Of a stretch of DNA of 64,000 bases, positions 1-10,379 are shown one piece after another. The notes below the pieces were generated by a model. That model did not search any database. It had not been told where the DNA came from and saw nothing but the letters and a program-made list of their open reading frames with translations. Origin of the DNA: Bactrocera neohumeralis. Its lineage: Eukaryota; Arthropoda; Insecta; Diptera; Tephritidae. Location: assembly GCF_024586455.1 (NCBI RefSeq), contig NC_065923.1:50228264-50292263 (forward strand), given 5' to 3'. Position numbers and translations under genes: made by a program. Position 1 is the first letter of the stretch. Every line of letters starts with the position of its first letter.

Positions 1-183
1 GTGAGAGAGATTCAGTTCGCATCATTACCACTGTTTCCATACTTGTGTATGGTGATACTTACAAGCTTGTACAAGAGCGATGCCAGCAACTGGCCAACCT
101 CGAATTAAGAGAACACAACGCTTCGAACAGCGGCTGCGGCGAAGTATGTAGAGTGCTTGAAGGGTGTTGCTAAACAATATATG

Positions 184-305
184 AAACAAGAAAAAACGTT
201 TACTTCGGCTGCACCGAAGCTATAACACCCTTCACAAATAAAAAAAGTTCCATACAAGAACTTGACCTTGCTCGTTCGGTTTGTATGACAGCTTTATGAT
301 ATACA
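184..305 (-). repeat. Family I repeat, hairpin-end fragment
   Basis: This is the hairpin end of the dispersed non-coding Family I. It runs from an ACAAG-AAAAAACG start through the palindrome CTTCGGCTGCACCGAAG (about 201-217) to the family's internal phrase ATACAAGAACTTGA. It stops near 305, where mariner-derived sequence begins. The opposite end of the same family, in the same orientation, reappears at 1014-1091. A single Family I copy split by the mariner is therefore likely. Confidence 0.7.
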
Positions 306-940
306 TATGATACGGAGTGGCAATTTCAGTTTGGCGCACAAGAAAAAATCAGAAGAAGCCAAATCTGGTGAATACGGTGGTTGATCTATAGTATTCGTTG
401 CGTTTTGGCCTAAAATTCGGTCACAATCGTACTCAGCTTTATCGGGATGAGTCGAGCAAGAATGCGCTTCATACCCAAAATATACATACATACACCAAAA
501 TCAATCGAACGGGCTCGCGACAGATGTCGAGCTCTCTTGCCATCTCTCTAACACTTGCCTGACAATTTTCAAGCACAATAAATTTCACTTTTTAATATTT
601 TCATCGGTTGAAGAGGTCGATGTTCATCCAGAACGTGGACGTTCAACGATCTCTCGACCGTTTTGAAGGCTTTGTACCACTCGTAGGCTTATGTTTGTGA
701 TAGAACTGAATCACCGTAAGCCTTTTCCAACATTTGCAACAATTCCACTTACGAAATTTTGTTGCAAATACAAAATTTGAGACAAATCCTTTGTTATAGA
801 TATTTGTATCCATTGTAAAAATCGCAAAGCACTACTGAGGTGTACCGACTTAAGCAGCTGCTATAAACAAACTGGCTCACAGATCGCGGTCATATTTAGC
901 ATAGTAATTAAGGACAGTCCTACCAACTTAGCAGAATACA
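300..940 (-). mobile_element. internally deleted mariner (DD34D type) remnant
   Basis: Read on the minus strand from about 890 down, the DNA encodes the start of a mariner transposase. A first helix-turn-helix region resembles ICLKFC...MLEKAYGDS...AYEWYKAF. A second DNA-binding segment follows around 500-590 (VREMARELDIC). The frame then jumps to the C-terminal catalytic block ATNTIDQPPYSPDL..SSDFFL at about 330-400. The central part holding the first two catalytic aspartates is missing, and stops and frameshifts interrupt the rest. The APSD motif around the third aspartate reads ASSD, so that Asp is kept. Terminal repeats are not obvious, so the edges are approximate. Confidence 0.75.
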
Positions 941-1013
941 TTTTTTGGAAATTACATTTACCCGGGAAATTTAATTACAATTTCCAGGTGCTTTTTTGTC
1001 TTATTATATTTTT

Positions 1014-1091
1014 TTAGGGTCTCCGACGCTTCTTTCTTAGTGTTACAAGCTTTGGGACAAACTTAATATATACTGTACAGGGTATAAATAT
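1014..1091 (-). repeat. Family I repeat, 5' end fragment
   Basis: The sequence matches the plain end of Family I: GGGTCTCCGACGCTTC, then TGTTACAAGCTTTGGGACAA, then the terminal palindrome-like CTGTACAGGGTATAAA. It pairs with the hairpin end at 184-305, and the mariner remnant lies between them. Confidence 0.65.
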
Positions 1092-2269
1092 TCACACACC
1101 TTCTTACCTATTTTAATATTTATATATGCACATAAGTAAGCATGTAAATAGTTGCTGACAGTTTCATAAGTTATTGCGTGCTGTGCGCCACTTCACTAGT
1201 AAGCATGTATTCATGTAAGTATATTTATGCACCCATTCTTGTATATGTATGTATGTATGTAGCCATACATGTGTGTGTAAAACACACAGTCTAAGGCAGT
1301 CGCAGTCATGAGGAACCACAAGCAACTTCCAGCGATCACTCCGTCGGATTAGGCACCGGAAAATACATATCTACGATAAAAGTGGAAATCGGGCGAGACT
1401 GTGGGCAGTGGAGATGCTTCGATCTGGCTCGAATGCTTTGCTTATCTTTGACTGGTGCATTTAAAAATGTCTTAGATTTAATGTGACACCGCTGATATTA
1501 CATAAAATATATACTTACACAACATACGACGGAGTAACCGAATAATATGGCTGTATAAATTAGGCATAGCACATGGCTGACTGGCGGCCGCTGTGCCTGT
1601 CTGTCTTGTGCTGTAAATGCATACATTAAGAGATCGTAGACATGCGTAGGCACATGTGTAGTGGGGATTTTCATTAGCTCGCTTAAAGAGAAAACTTTTA
1701 GTTAAATTGAATTTGATTATTAATTGATTTTAGTAAACATAAATAAAAGTCACCGCTATCAACAGGGTTCGGATGTTGATGAGCAAATGAGGTGTCAAAA
1801 GGTAGGTGAAATACTGAAAAAAAGTCTTTTTTTTGACAATATTCATATTCTCATATGATGAAGCCTTTAACACAATGGGGGATTTGGGTAGCGGCCAAAA
1901 ATGGGGAAAAGGCGTAAAATAACACAAGCGCTCAAATTTCTTCATTGCAGCATTCACCGCAGGCCGAAGCAAGAAGTGAATATTTTTAAGAAATATCGGA
2001 ATACAATCATTTTTTCACTTGGATTTGGCTGGTTTTGGGATGAAAACTTTATAATAACATGTCTTCAACTTCCAAGCAGGTTTCATCAAATTCCAAGCCA
2101 TTATCTTACCACCACCGTATTTTGTAGTTGCAATAATTTTTGTGAATAAGTGTACGGTCTTGGCAATCTTTATATCGGCCACCGATTCATCTGAATGTGA
2201 TCACTACTTGGGCGGCCGTCCAGTGAACAATTATTCTTCATTCATTAACCGAAATAATGTTTGTAATGT
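1092..2269. other. unassigned AT-rich stretch
   Basis: I recognise no gene or element here. It contains a short TATG repeat at 1242-1261. The open frames on either strand are under 85 codons and resemble no family I know. The G+C-richer patch around 1310-1450 has no coding signal I can defend. Confidence 0.4.
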
Positions 2270-2515
2270 TCTATAATGGATTCGTCTGGTGATAGCCGCT
2301 CGAAAAGGCCGTACTCGCTAAGACGATTGAAAGTGTTTAAAAGAAGGAATCATTGGAATACGGTTCTAAGGGAAGTTGTTTGGTCTAGAGTAGAATGCAG
2401 CAGATCTACTGAACTACTTGCTTAGCGAAAATTGTCTTGGTGCAATCGTAAGGCTTTTTGCTGGATATTGTCTAACAGACATTCATGCTGTAGGGCTAAA
2501 GATCTAATTGTCAAA
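2270..2515 (+). pseudogene. LINE RNase H / C-terminal domain debris
   Basis: Around 2430-2510 one frame reads CLGAIVRLFAGYCLTDIHAV. This matches the conserved region after the RNase H domain in many insect non-LTR retrotransposons (pattern LxGVLTGHCLIGxHAxRL). Upstream sequence is consistent with the preceding segment but broken. It is directly followed by the LINE-1 remnant at 2519, but it comes from a different LINE type. The call rests on one short motif, so it is tentative. Confidence 0.45.
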
Positions 2516-2518
2516 GTT

Positions 2519-3267
2519 GAATGGAGGAGGGATGAGGAAAGTTCTTTGATTGCCATTCACTTGGGTGGGACCTGAAAAGATTATTTTACATATGGCTCAA
2601 GTTGCTCACGACTTCCGGTCTTAGACCAAGTATCCTCTGGGTAGCCAAAGAACAACCGTTTGAAGTCTAGCTGAAATGAGAATGCGGACCATTCCTTTAG
2701 GGTTATGCGCTGGGTTTGGGACCCGCCACGTAAAAACCTCTCAATGAAAATCAAACAACAGCCTGGGAAGAGCTCGACGAACAAAAACCAAACTCTATCA
2801 GTCACTCATTATTCCCGCCCTGCTATATGTTGCAGAGGCACGGACGATGACAATATCTGATGAGTCGACGTTACGAGTTTTCGAGGGAAAGATTATGGAA
2901 GATTTATGGTCCTTTGCAAATTGGTAACGGCGAATACCGCAGTCGATGGAACGATGGGCTGTATGAGATATATGACAACATTGACATATTTCTGCCTATT
3001 AAGAGACAGCGGCTATGCAGGCTAGGTCATGTCGTCCGAATGGATGAAAACACACCAGCTCTGAGAGTATTCGACGCAATACCCGCCGGTGGAAGCCAAG
3101 GAAAAGGAAGACCTACACTCCGTTGGAAAAACTAGTCGGAGAAGTACCTGGCTACACATGAAATCTTGCTAATTGAAGACAGCGAAAAGGAAGAACGATT
3201 GGCGCGCTGTTGTAAACTCGGTTATAACCGCGTAAGAGATGTCTATGCCAATACAGTTGACGAATAA
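2519..3267 (+). mobile_element. LINE-1 copy A, 5' UTR fused to 3' end
   Basis: The first part (about 2525-2760) aligns with the 5' untranslated leader of the larger copy at 46016 (shared CATTCACTTGGG, GACTTCCGG, GTATCCTCTGGGTAGCC and GGGTTTGGGACCCGCC). At about 2763 it jumps to the last part of the reverse transcriptase ORF, then runs through the shared 3' end (GGCGCGCTGTTG...GTCTATGCCAAT). The endonuclease and most of the reverse transcriptase are therefore missing. It lacks the full AAGAAG tail seen in copies B, C and D. Confidence 0.85.
2860..3135 (+). pseudogene. LINE-1 reverse transcriptase C-terminal region (copy A)
   Basis: An open frame of about 90 codons encodes the region downstream of the RT palm in endonuclease-RT LINEs. 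Visible motifs are FSRERLWKIYGPLQIGNGEYR, RQRLCRLGHVVRMDE, and AGGSQGKGRPTLRWK, which stops at a TAG where the family normally continues with DQVE. The frame picks up again to about 3265 (RDVYANTVDE). No EN or RT catalytic motif is present, so the fragment cannot be functional. The family resembles predicted endonuclease-RT / craniofacial development protein 2-like proteins of flies, which are usually LINE-derived. Confidence 0.8.
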
Positions 3268-3389
3268 AAGGTGCAAGATTTATTTCTGTTGACTCTGTTT
3301 TCAGAAAAAATACAAAAGGTCGACTATTTTTATTATAATCAGTTATATGCACAGGACATACTGTTAGTAGAGAGAGACGAGACGAGATA

Positions 3390-3620
3390 CTTATTTAATA
3401 TCTCACATGTTAACCGATATATGCGGTGTAAAATCAACTGGAGGTTTGAAAATCTTTATATTAGCCATAGTAGGGCTAAGGGTAATATTCACCCGATTCT
3501 ACCCAATTCGGACAGAAAATATTTTCCCCTAGTTCCAATAACATATTTTAGAGATGGACTGATATTTTCAGCAAAAGTTTTGGTATATGCATTGTGGACC
3601 ACATTTTTTCCATTCATCAA
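3390..3620 (-). repeat. Family II repeat fragment
   Basis: The phrase TCTCACATGTTAACCGATATATGCGG, followed by GGTTTGAAAATCTTTATATTAGC and a CACCCGATT segment, matches the internal part of Family II copies at 48430 and 50890. The orientation is the same as those copies. Both ends are missing. A 125-codon open frame across this repeat is treated as accidental. Confidence 0.65.
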
Positions 3621-3654
3621 AAGTCACAGATTAAGGAAATCAAAATAAATTGTG

Positions 3655-4880
3655 CTTTCTTAAATTGAATTAAGTATTTTCTTATGAAGTTCAGCTGGAC
3701 TGATTGGCTACAGAAAACGCAATTTTATAAAATAGTTTTACAGTTACTCCTCCCTTAGAATGCACAAATTATATGTATTTACTATTTGCATATGAAGTTC
3801 GTTATACATACATACATACATACGTAGGAAATGCTAAGTTCCAATGCGTAACTAAAATTATGTAAATTTGTTTAGAAACTTCCTTTACACATTGGACATT
3901 TGAGCATTTGCATACTTATTGAGCACTGTTTTCGAACGCCCGGTGCTCACATTGTCCATAGTTGCATTCCCGCTTCTTCATCGGTGGTGCATGTATGTAT
4001 TTGTACGTGATTGTCATGCTAATCGGACAACAATTTGGAAAGGTTGGCAAAATAATTTCGTATGAGATCACGCTATGGCTTTGATTTGGCTCACAATACG
4101 AATGTGCAATTAACACGGTTGTAAGGTCTCGCACAGCCATCCAACTCGCCAGTGTTATATTCGGAACGCATGTGCGGCAACCCTTATGTGACCGTTGATT
4201 ACCACAGTCCCCTTTCATTCAAACACAATTCAAAAACATAATATGAAAAGAAGTACGGCTGCGTCTGAAACACCAATAACAAAAACAACAAATTTCGCTG
4301 ATTTAACAAGATAAATCGCATCAGTTTCCATCGGTTGAACCAAACAAATGCCAAACTGAGACACGTACGTGTGTGGCTATGAGTGTGTGCAAGTTAAGGA
4401 AAAGCTCAAAAAGCTTATTCTAGACTCTGGAGTGCAATAAATTTTACTGGTGACGAGCGAAAAATTTTAAATGTGAACACAGTAAGCACTACTTCATACA
4501 TACATACACAAACTTTGTAACCGGGCGGAACTTGCTCATGCGTATAAATTTATGCACATAGCGCAAGCATTTGACCTTCCATACATTTCGAAGCGAGTAA
4601 ACGAACCCGAGAGAAAATAATTGCAACATTTTGTTAAAATAGCCGATATTTAAAATATACTCATCCCCAGCGCTAGAAAATATGGCAAGGTTCTTGAACC
4701 GCTTCTTATAAATCTCATATAACACAGAGAGGATACTATAAGTACTTAGTAAATATAAGAGATCTGCTAAATAACATTAATATTAATGGAGAAGACACCC
4801 AAGTAGTAAGCAAAAATCTAGAGACAAAGTTTAACTTAACCTTTAATTTACAAATTGAACATTGAGTATAATTCATACAT
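3655..4880. other. unassigned AT-rich stretch with CATA repeat
   Basis: Nothing coding is recognised. It holds a short ATAC/CATA microsatellite at 3804-3823 and ordinary AT-rich DNA. A 100-codon minus-strand frame at 3916-4218 has no family features. Confidence 0.4.
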
Positions 4881-4908
4881 TTTACGGGAGAGGTTAGGTT
4901 AGGTTAAG

Positions 4909-5463
4909 TTGTACTGTTCCGCTGTTACACCAAACATAGACCTATTCAGTAATGCTGGATGTAGGTTCAGTTTAGTTTTTATTTGTCATATGTGTAGGTT
5001 GTTAATGCGTTTTGCGAACTTGATATCTGATTTTGATATTTCATCTAGTCCTTCAAACTGCGAAGCTCCTAGATGTCTAAGACGAGTTATAAATAAAGCT
5101 GGACAGAAACATAATGGGGTTCAAGCGGCAGAGGTTGAATTTGTATTTTACTTCAAGAGTAAAAATAGAGGAGTCTATAAAATATCGTTTCGGTCGGCAT
5201 TTAAAATGGGAAAGAGTAATATATACCCAGAATTTAAGAATTTTTCGTTCTGTATGACAATAAATCTTCAAACAGTGTCCAAAATAAGTTGTCAGTTAAA
5301 TGGAGTTGAAATATTTGAAATACTACTCAAAAGCTTAATAATTCTTGCTGACCTTTCACTGACATACGTACATCAGAGACGATTGTTATATGATACTTCT
5401 GTAAACTTTTGTGTATTTATCTACGTTGAGGGCTTGTACAAACAACTGCAAGTATGGCGGTAA
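4909..5463 (+). other. unassigned open frame, 184 codons
   Basis: An uninterrupted frame of 184 codons starts just after a short TTAGG-like triplet (4888-4905). The predicted protein is rich in Ser, Phe, Leu and Lys, and has no signal peptide, repeat or motif I can name. The base composition is as AT-rich as its surroundings. Its start is not a canonical ATG in context. Frames of this length can arise by chance in 64 kb read six ways, and others of similar length here lie over known repeats. I list it only because it is the longest frame not explained by a recognised repeat. Confidence 0.15.
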
Positions 5464-6690
5464 GTGCGAACATGGGAACAAATAGAGTCCTTGTATGCTC
5501 TGGTCCATGAACACATATGTATATGAGTGTATGCATGTTGAAACTCCTGGAATTTGGTTGTATGCATTTAAAGCTTGTCTATGCTATCAGAGCCAGAAAC
5601 ACCGCCACATTCTCGGTGATAAAGTGCTCCAAATGTCTGTTTCCTCTTACACCAGCGCCACCAACTGGAACTGTGTGGGTGTAGCGATCCAGACGTAGAC
5701 AACGCATAATAACTCTTGCAACTCGGTATGTATGTGTACCTCAATCAGCCACCATAGTGCCGAGAGCGCGAGTATGCAGCAATACATTGCAACTCGTCAA
5801 GCTACGAACCGCATCAAGTGGAAAGCAAGAGAGAGAGAAGTCAAAATCATTTCTATAGTCATAGTACGGTTGTGAAGCTTGCAGCCCGAGAGTGATAGAA
5901 TTCGTTGTGATTATAATGGTGAAAGCTGAAAACGGTTAACGAAACCGGAGTAGTAATGCATCAGCTGCGTAAATACAGAATAAACAATGTGCTTGACAGC
6001 AATAGTAGTAACGCTTGCAAGCACACTCCTGATATATGGTGCTTTGGTGTTATCACGCTCACGTATAAACCACGGGCATTTTGGAGTACATCCGCGGAAT
6101 TCATTCTCGAAATGCAGCAAATTTCTGACAGCATGAGGCCAGCCTGGATTTAGATTTCCTAGCAACGGCATACTGTTGTCCTGCAGCTAATAATGGAATC
6201 GACGTGAAAAGTAGTACCGGCATTCTCTCTCAGATGGCAAAGTTTAAATTCGAATAAGCTCAACAATAAACACAAGCTTCTTTCACAAATAGATTAATTG
6301 AAAAAATATATATGTTTTAAAATTCAAACATTGTACAGTTTGTGTGATAAGTAGTTTGGCAAGTTGAAATATTTAGAGAGGCATTAATTGCTTCGAAGCT
6401 CGTTAGGTATATTTTAACTTTGCCTAAACAGGAACATATGTACACGGAGAGGGGAATTGTGTAACCATGCAATACTGCAATGGCCTTGCAATTGCCATAT
6501 ACTTTTGCAAGCGTGTTTACTGTAATAAATTTTTTAAGAAGAGATCTCACCAACTCAGAAGAAAGCTTATATCCGTTTTGCAGCAACACAATTTTCAAAC
6601 TAGTTTTTGAGCAGTCCATGGCGAATCGCCAATTGATTCATATTCAAAATTTAAGAAGGTGGGCGGGGGGAATGGGGGCGTAAGATTTGT
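5464..6690. other. unassigned stretch
   Basis: No gene or repeat family is recognised. Open frames are 100 codons or shorter on both strands and unrelated to families I know. Confidence 0.35.
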
Positions 6691-6739
6691 TTCGTCGAAA
6701 AAAGACCTTTTATCATGAAGTTTTTTGGAAAAAACTATT

Positions 6740-7340
6740 GCCGTAGGTTTATTTTACTTATTATTATATGAAAGTACAACATTTGAAGGATACTCAAAAA
6801 AAGTTTTATCGCAAAATAGCGAGGAATAACGATTTACATATGTATAAGCGATCTCTGCAGGCACCTCGAAAAGAAGTTTTTGTGCGGTGACCAGCCTACA
6901 GCATCACTGGATCATCTGAAACCAAAAAATCAAAATGCTTTCTTTAGTTTATTAGTTTATCTTTTAATATTCGTCGGTTTCTTTTTGATACCATTTTCAA
7001 GCCAAAATGACGATTTTAGACGAAAAAATCGACCTACATATTTGTTATTGTAAAATTCTAAGAAATTAAAATTTTTGGAAAAACTCGACGTCATTCGAGA
7101 GCTATATTATATATGTAGAACATTTGTACAAAATTTCAAAACAATCGATGCAGTAGTTTTTTTCTGTAAGCTGGTCACCGACTTTAAAAATGACATATTT
7201 GGGAAAATCGATTCAAAGTTTTTACCGCTCAGCGCAGGTAGCTGGAAGGTACCGTTATTCAACCTGCTGAAACTTCGTTAGTTTTTCTCCGAATGACCTA
7301 AGACTTTAACACAATATACTTGAGATGTTGATGGTTCAGA
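6740..7340. repeat. imperfect long inverted repeat with A28 tract
   Basis: GGTGACCAGCCTACAG (about 6886-6901) has an inverted partner, CTGTAAGCTGGTCACC, at about 7166-7182. On the outer side of both, GAATAACG is again inverted (about 6823-6830 and 7254-7261), with weaker matches beyond. This is the pattern of an old foldback or MITE element of about 0.5-0.6 kb. A run of 28 A residues at 7340-7367 follows immediately. I see no coding capacity and no clear target duplication. Confidence 0.45.
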
Positions 7341-7564
7341 AAAAAAAAAAAAAAAAAAAAAAAAAAAGGTATTGTCAAACCTTAGATTCAAATCGAAAAT
7401 TATAGAGTGTTTGTCAATTTTCAGAGCCAAATTTGTTTTTTTTTTTAGAATATATCTTGGAATTTTTTGCAGCCGTTATGTTTTATATGTATACTGGGAA
7501 ATCCGGTCACGCGTTTCTGTGGTATACATTTTATACTATTATTCATATAATAAACTATTCAATA

Positions 7565-7845
7565 CAGTGAAAATTTTATTTACGAATAAAGGCGAAAACG
7601 TTTTTGTCGGTATAAGAATCCAAGGGATTGTACTTGAGATTTAATTTTGAATATGTTGATACAAATAAATTTCATTGGAAAAAATAACGAATTTAAGGCT
7701 GCTTTGACAATGTCTGGTTAACAGTCTTTCTGTCGAGTTAATAGAGTTGTCCGCTTAATAGATTGTACTTAATAAACATCAACAATGTGCATGCGTAATA
7801 AAGATGTCCGATTAATAGAGCGTCCATTCAATAGAGCTTTCACTA
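7565..7845. mobile_element. pogo-like MITE (putative)
   Basis: The left end reads TA-CAGTGAAAATTTTATTTACG. The right end, reverse complemented, reads TA-TAGTGAAAGCTCTATTGA. This is an imperfect terminal inverted repeat of about 20 bp flanked by TA. Near the right end the phrase GTCCGNTTAATAGAG is iterated (7740-7835), as in pogo/Tigger-type subterminal repeats. A related piece lies near 28479-28560. There is no transposase. The pogo label is inference from the CAGTG start and the iterated motif. Confidence 0.45.
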
Positions 7846-7894
7846 TATTCTTTATTTATGAATTGTTTTTACTATCCTATCTTCTAAGTTCCTT

Positions 7895-7985
7895 CGAACT
7901 GGACACAGTGTGCTATATTTAACTAAAATCGGTTCAGTAGTTTAGGAGTCCATGGCGGACACATACTTTTTACATATAAAGATAT
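7895..7985 (+). repeat. LINE/SINE 3'-end-like tail
   Basis: The phrase ATCGGTTCAGTAGTTTAGGAGTCCATGGCGGACA, followed shortly by ACTTTTTACATATAAAGATA, resembles the 3' ends of RTE-type LINEs and dependent SINEs in insects (TTTATATATAAAGAT-like tails). There is no coding sequence upstream that I can tie to it. The LINE-1 copy B begins about 30 bases downstream. Confidence 0.35.
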
Positions 7986-8017
7986 TATTATAAATTTACT
8001 CCAAAAATTCCTCAAGA

Positions 8018-8857
8018 GTAGAGCAGACATTCCATTGCCCGACCATGAAGAAGTTCGAATAGCAATTACCCGCCTGAAGAACAACAAAGCGGCGAGGGCC
8101 AATGGATTACCGGCCGAGCTATTCAAATACGGCGGCGAAGTACTGATAAGGAGCATGCATCAGCTTCTTTGTAAAATATGGTCGGACGAAAGCTTGCCCA
8201 ACGATTGGAAGTGTGCTATGCCCAATCCATAAAAACGGAGACCCCACAATCTGCGCCAACTACCGTGGAATAAGCCTCCTCAACATCGCATATAAGGTTC
8301 TATCGAGCGTATTGTGTGAAAGATTAAAGCCCACCGTCAACAAACTGATTGGACTTTATCAGTGTGGCTTTAGACCTGGCAAATCAATAACCGACCAGAT
8401 TTTCACTATGCGCCAAATTTTGGAAAAGATCCGTGAAAGGAGAATCGACACACACCACCTCTTCGTCGATTTCAAAGCTGCTTTCGACAGCACGAAAAGG
8501 AGCTGCCTTTATTCCGCGATGTCTGAATTTGGTATCCCCACAAAACTAATACGGCTGTGTAAACTGACGTTGAGCAACACCAAAAGCTCCGTCAGGATCG
8601 GAAAGGACCTCTCCGAGCCGTTCGATACCAAACGAGGCTTCAGACAAGGCGACTCCCTGTCGTCCCACTTCTTCAATCTGCTGCTGGAGAAAATAATTCG
8701 TGCTGCAGAACTTAATCGAACAGTTACAATATTTTATAAGATTGTACAGCTGCTGGCGTATGCCGATGATATTGATATAGAAACGACTGGCGCGCTGTTG
8801 TTAACTCGGCTATAATCGCGTAAGCGGTGTCCATGCCAATAAAGAAGAATATTCCAA
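8018..8857 (+). mobile_element. LINE-1 copy B, 5'-truncated
   Basis: The match to the 46016 copy starts at GAGCAGACATTCCATTGCC inside the ORF and runs to the shared 3' end GCGCGCTGTTGTTAACTCGGC...CCAATAAAGAAGAA. Just after the YADD motif the copy jumps to the 3' end, so the RT thumb and C-terminal part are deleted. By eye it is about 95% identical to the 46016 copy over the fingers/palm region. Confidence 0.9.
8035..8815 (+). pseudogene. LINE-1 reverse transcriptase fragment (copy B)
   Basis: Two overlapping frames together cover the RT fingers and palm of a non-LTR retrotransposon. Frame 1 (8035-8232) has the block KNNKAARANGLPAELFK. A small indel near 8215-8225 shifts to frame 2 (8213-8815), with PIHKNGDPTICANYRGIS, GFRPGKSITDQIF, FVDFKAAFDS (first palm aspartates, about 8464-8493), GFRQGDSLS and YADDIDI (8759-8779). 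The catalytic YADD pair is intact but is followed at once by 3' UTR-derived sequence. There is no endonuclease domain and no start codon. The copy is dead because of truncation, the frameshift and the internal deletion. Confidence 0.9.
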
Positions 8858-8859
8858 AA

Positions 8860-9530
8860 AGAAAATTTACACCGTGGCTTCTATATGTATTTTCTTAACC
8901 AACTATTTGAGAATGTCGGATATGCTTTTTCATTATAACTCACACATCTTCTAAATAAAGTTATTAAATTTACTGGTTCTTTTTACTGTTGGGTAACGGA
9001 AAGTTTCTCCGCCTTACAGTTTTTTTGTTTGATGAGCTTAGATTTCTGACGATAAATGTCTCGTATTCGCTTGACTAAAAGAAGAGACCGCATTTGTGGA
9101 GCAGTAAATTTCCTATGAAACCATCTATTAAAATTTTTTTCATTGTTTATAAAATTTGTAAGAAAAAATGGTTTGTCCTACAATAATCAAATTTCAACCG
9201 TTAATGTCTTCCAAACGGATAGGTTTACGAAAAAATCGTATTAATAAAATAAATTCCATTTAATTGCATTCAGAACTCTTGTTTATGTCATTTATAGAAC
9301 TCTAAATTAATAAGAGAACAATGTCAAGCCAGTTAGTAATCAAAATGAAAGTAGTAAGGAAGGGCTTGTGTAATCGAACTTCTTGTAATTTCTTCAAAAT
9401 TGTGATATATGTATGGCGAGTAGATGTGGTGCGAGCTCAACCCTTTCGATTAACGGTATTTTGTGGGCGTGGCAATAATTCGATTTCGCTCATCTGCAAT
9501 GCTAATTTATACCAAGCTTCATCGAGATAT
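8860..9530. other. unassigned AT-rich stretch
   Basis: Nothing recognised. It separates LINE-1 copy B from a short Family I copy. Homopolymer T and A runs are frequent. Confidence 0.35.
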
Positions 9531-9534
9531 CTTA

Positions 9535-9637
9535 TTATACCCTGTATTAAGCTGGTATGGGAAACTTTCGCATTTGAGGTGGTATCTTCACGAAATTTGA
9601 CATGGATTACTGCTTAAGTTAACTTTTTTCTTGTTTT
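9535..9637 (+). repeat. Family I repeat, short deletion copy
   Basis: It starts with TTATACCCTG and contains GGGAAACTTTCGCATTTGA and TCTTCACGAAATTTGACATGG, internal Family I phrases. It ends TAAGTTAACTTTTTTCTTGTTTT. The hairpin arm itself is eroded and most of the interior is deleted. Confidence 0.6.
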
Positions 9638-9639
9638 TT

Positions 9640-10097
9640 ACTGAAGTCGCTTAATTTAATATGGAACAGAACAAACATTGGCATAAAAATATGCTATTAC
9701 TCTGGGAATAGACAATCTTATTAATTTTTTGTGGAAACTTTTGGTTCTCAAGTTGAGCCCTGACCGCCGTTGCAAACAAGCAAATTATTCTTGGCGTGCA
9801 TTACAATTCAGCAGTTATTTAATTATCATTGCAGACAGTTGATGATGTCATCTTGTTAATTAGTAAACCCATAAATGTGGAAATAATCAATAAAAGAATA
9901 CAATCAGATGGCAATTGGTCTAATTTGAAGCCCAAAAAAGAGAAAATATACTTAACGAAGTTGGGTGCCTAATGTTGAAAGAAGTAATTTCAATTCACTT
10001 TTAAATTGCACAATTAAGGTTATCTATGTTGCACAAAGGGTTAATATATCGAACACAAAGAATTGTTAGTCACTAATTATTAACATTCATTAATAAA
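9640..10097. other. unassigned stretch
   Basis: No feature is recognised. The DNA is AT-rich and both strands are full of stops. Confidence 0.35.
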
Positions 10098-10379
10098 GTT
10101 CCACAAAGCAATGTCCTCTATATACTCTTGCAACATGTTGCAAGAGTTTATTGACACCTAAAACTAATCGAGATTGATCGTTTGCCCGCCTGGGCAAGCG
10201 TGGAAAAATTGAGATATCCCGATGAAACTTGGTACACATGTTCCTGGGTACCATAAGAAGATCAGTTGTATAGATGAGCGGTAGTCGAAAACCTGTAAAA
10301 TGTCATTACTAAGGCGCAAATTAAGTTACAAATCCGTAATTTGGTACAAAGTGTCGCAATAGGGAGATCATCTGAGTTT
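10098..10379 (+). repeat. Family II repeat, 5' end fragment
   Basis: It begins with the Family II plain end, ATACTCTTGCAACATGTTGC, then CACCTAAAACTAATCGAGA, then the long conserved phrase GATGAAACTTGGTACACATG and GAAAACCTGTAAAATGTCA. It is cut off near 10380, where the minus-strand LINE begins. Confidence 0.7.

Noticed and set aside
3271..3648. 125-codon plus-strand frame as a gene
   Set aside because: It overlaps a Family II fragment, a non-coding repeat; the translation follows the repeat, not a protein family.
4888..4905. GGTTAGGTTAGGTTAAG as an interstitial telomeric TTAGG array
   Set aside because: Only two perfect units, and flies do not use TTAGG telomeres. Such short runs are common in arthropod DNA.
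7340..7367. A28 tract as proof of a processed pseudogene
   Set aside because: No upstream coding sequence or target duplication could be found; the tract lies beside a decayed inverted repeat.
8797..8857. Possible tRNA-derived (SINE-like) sequence in the repeated ACTCGGCTATAATCGCG segment
   Set aside because: It recurs only as the LINE-1 3' end and does not fold into or contain the A and B box spacing of a tRNA.
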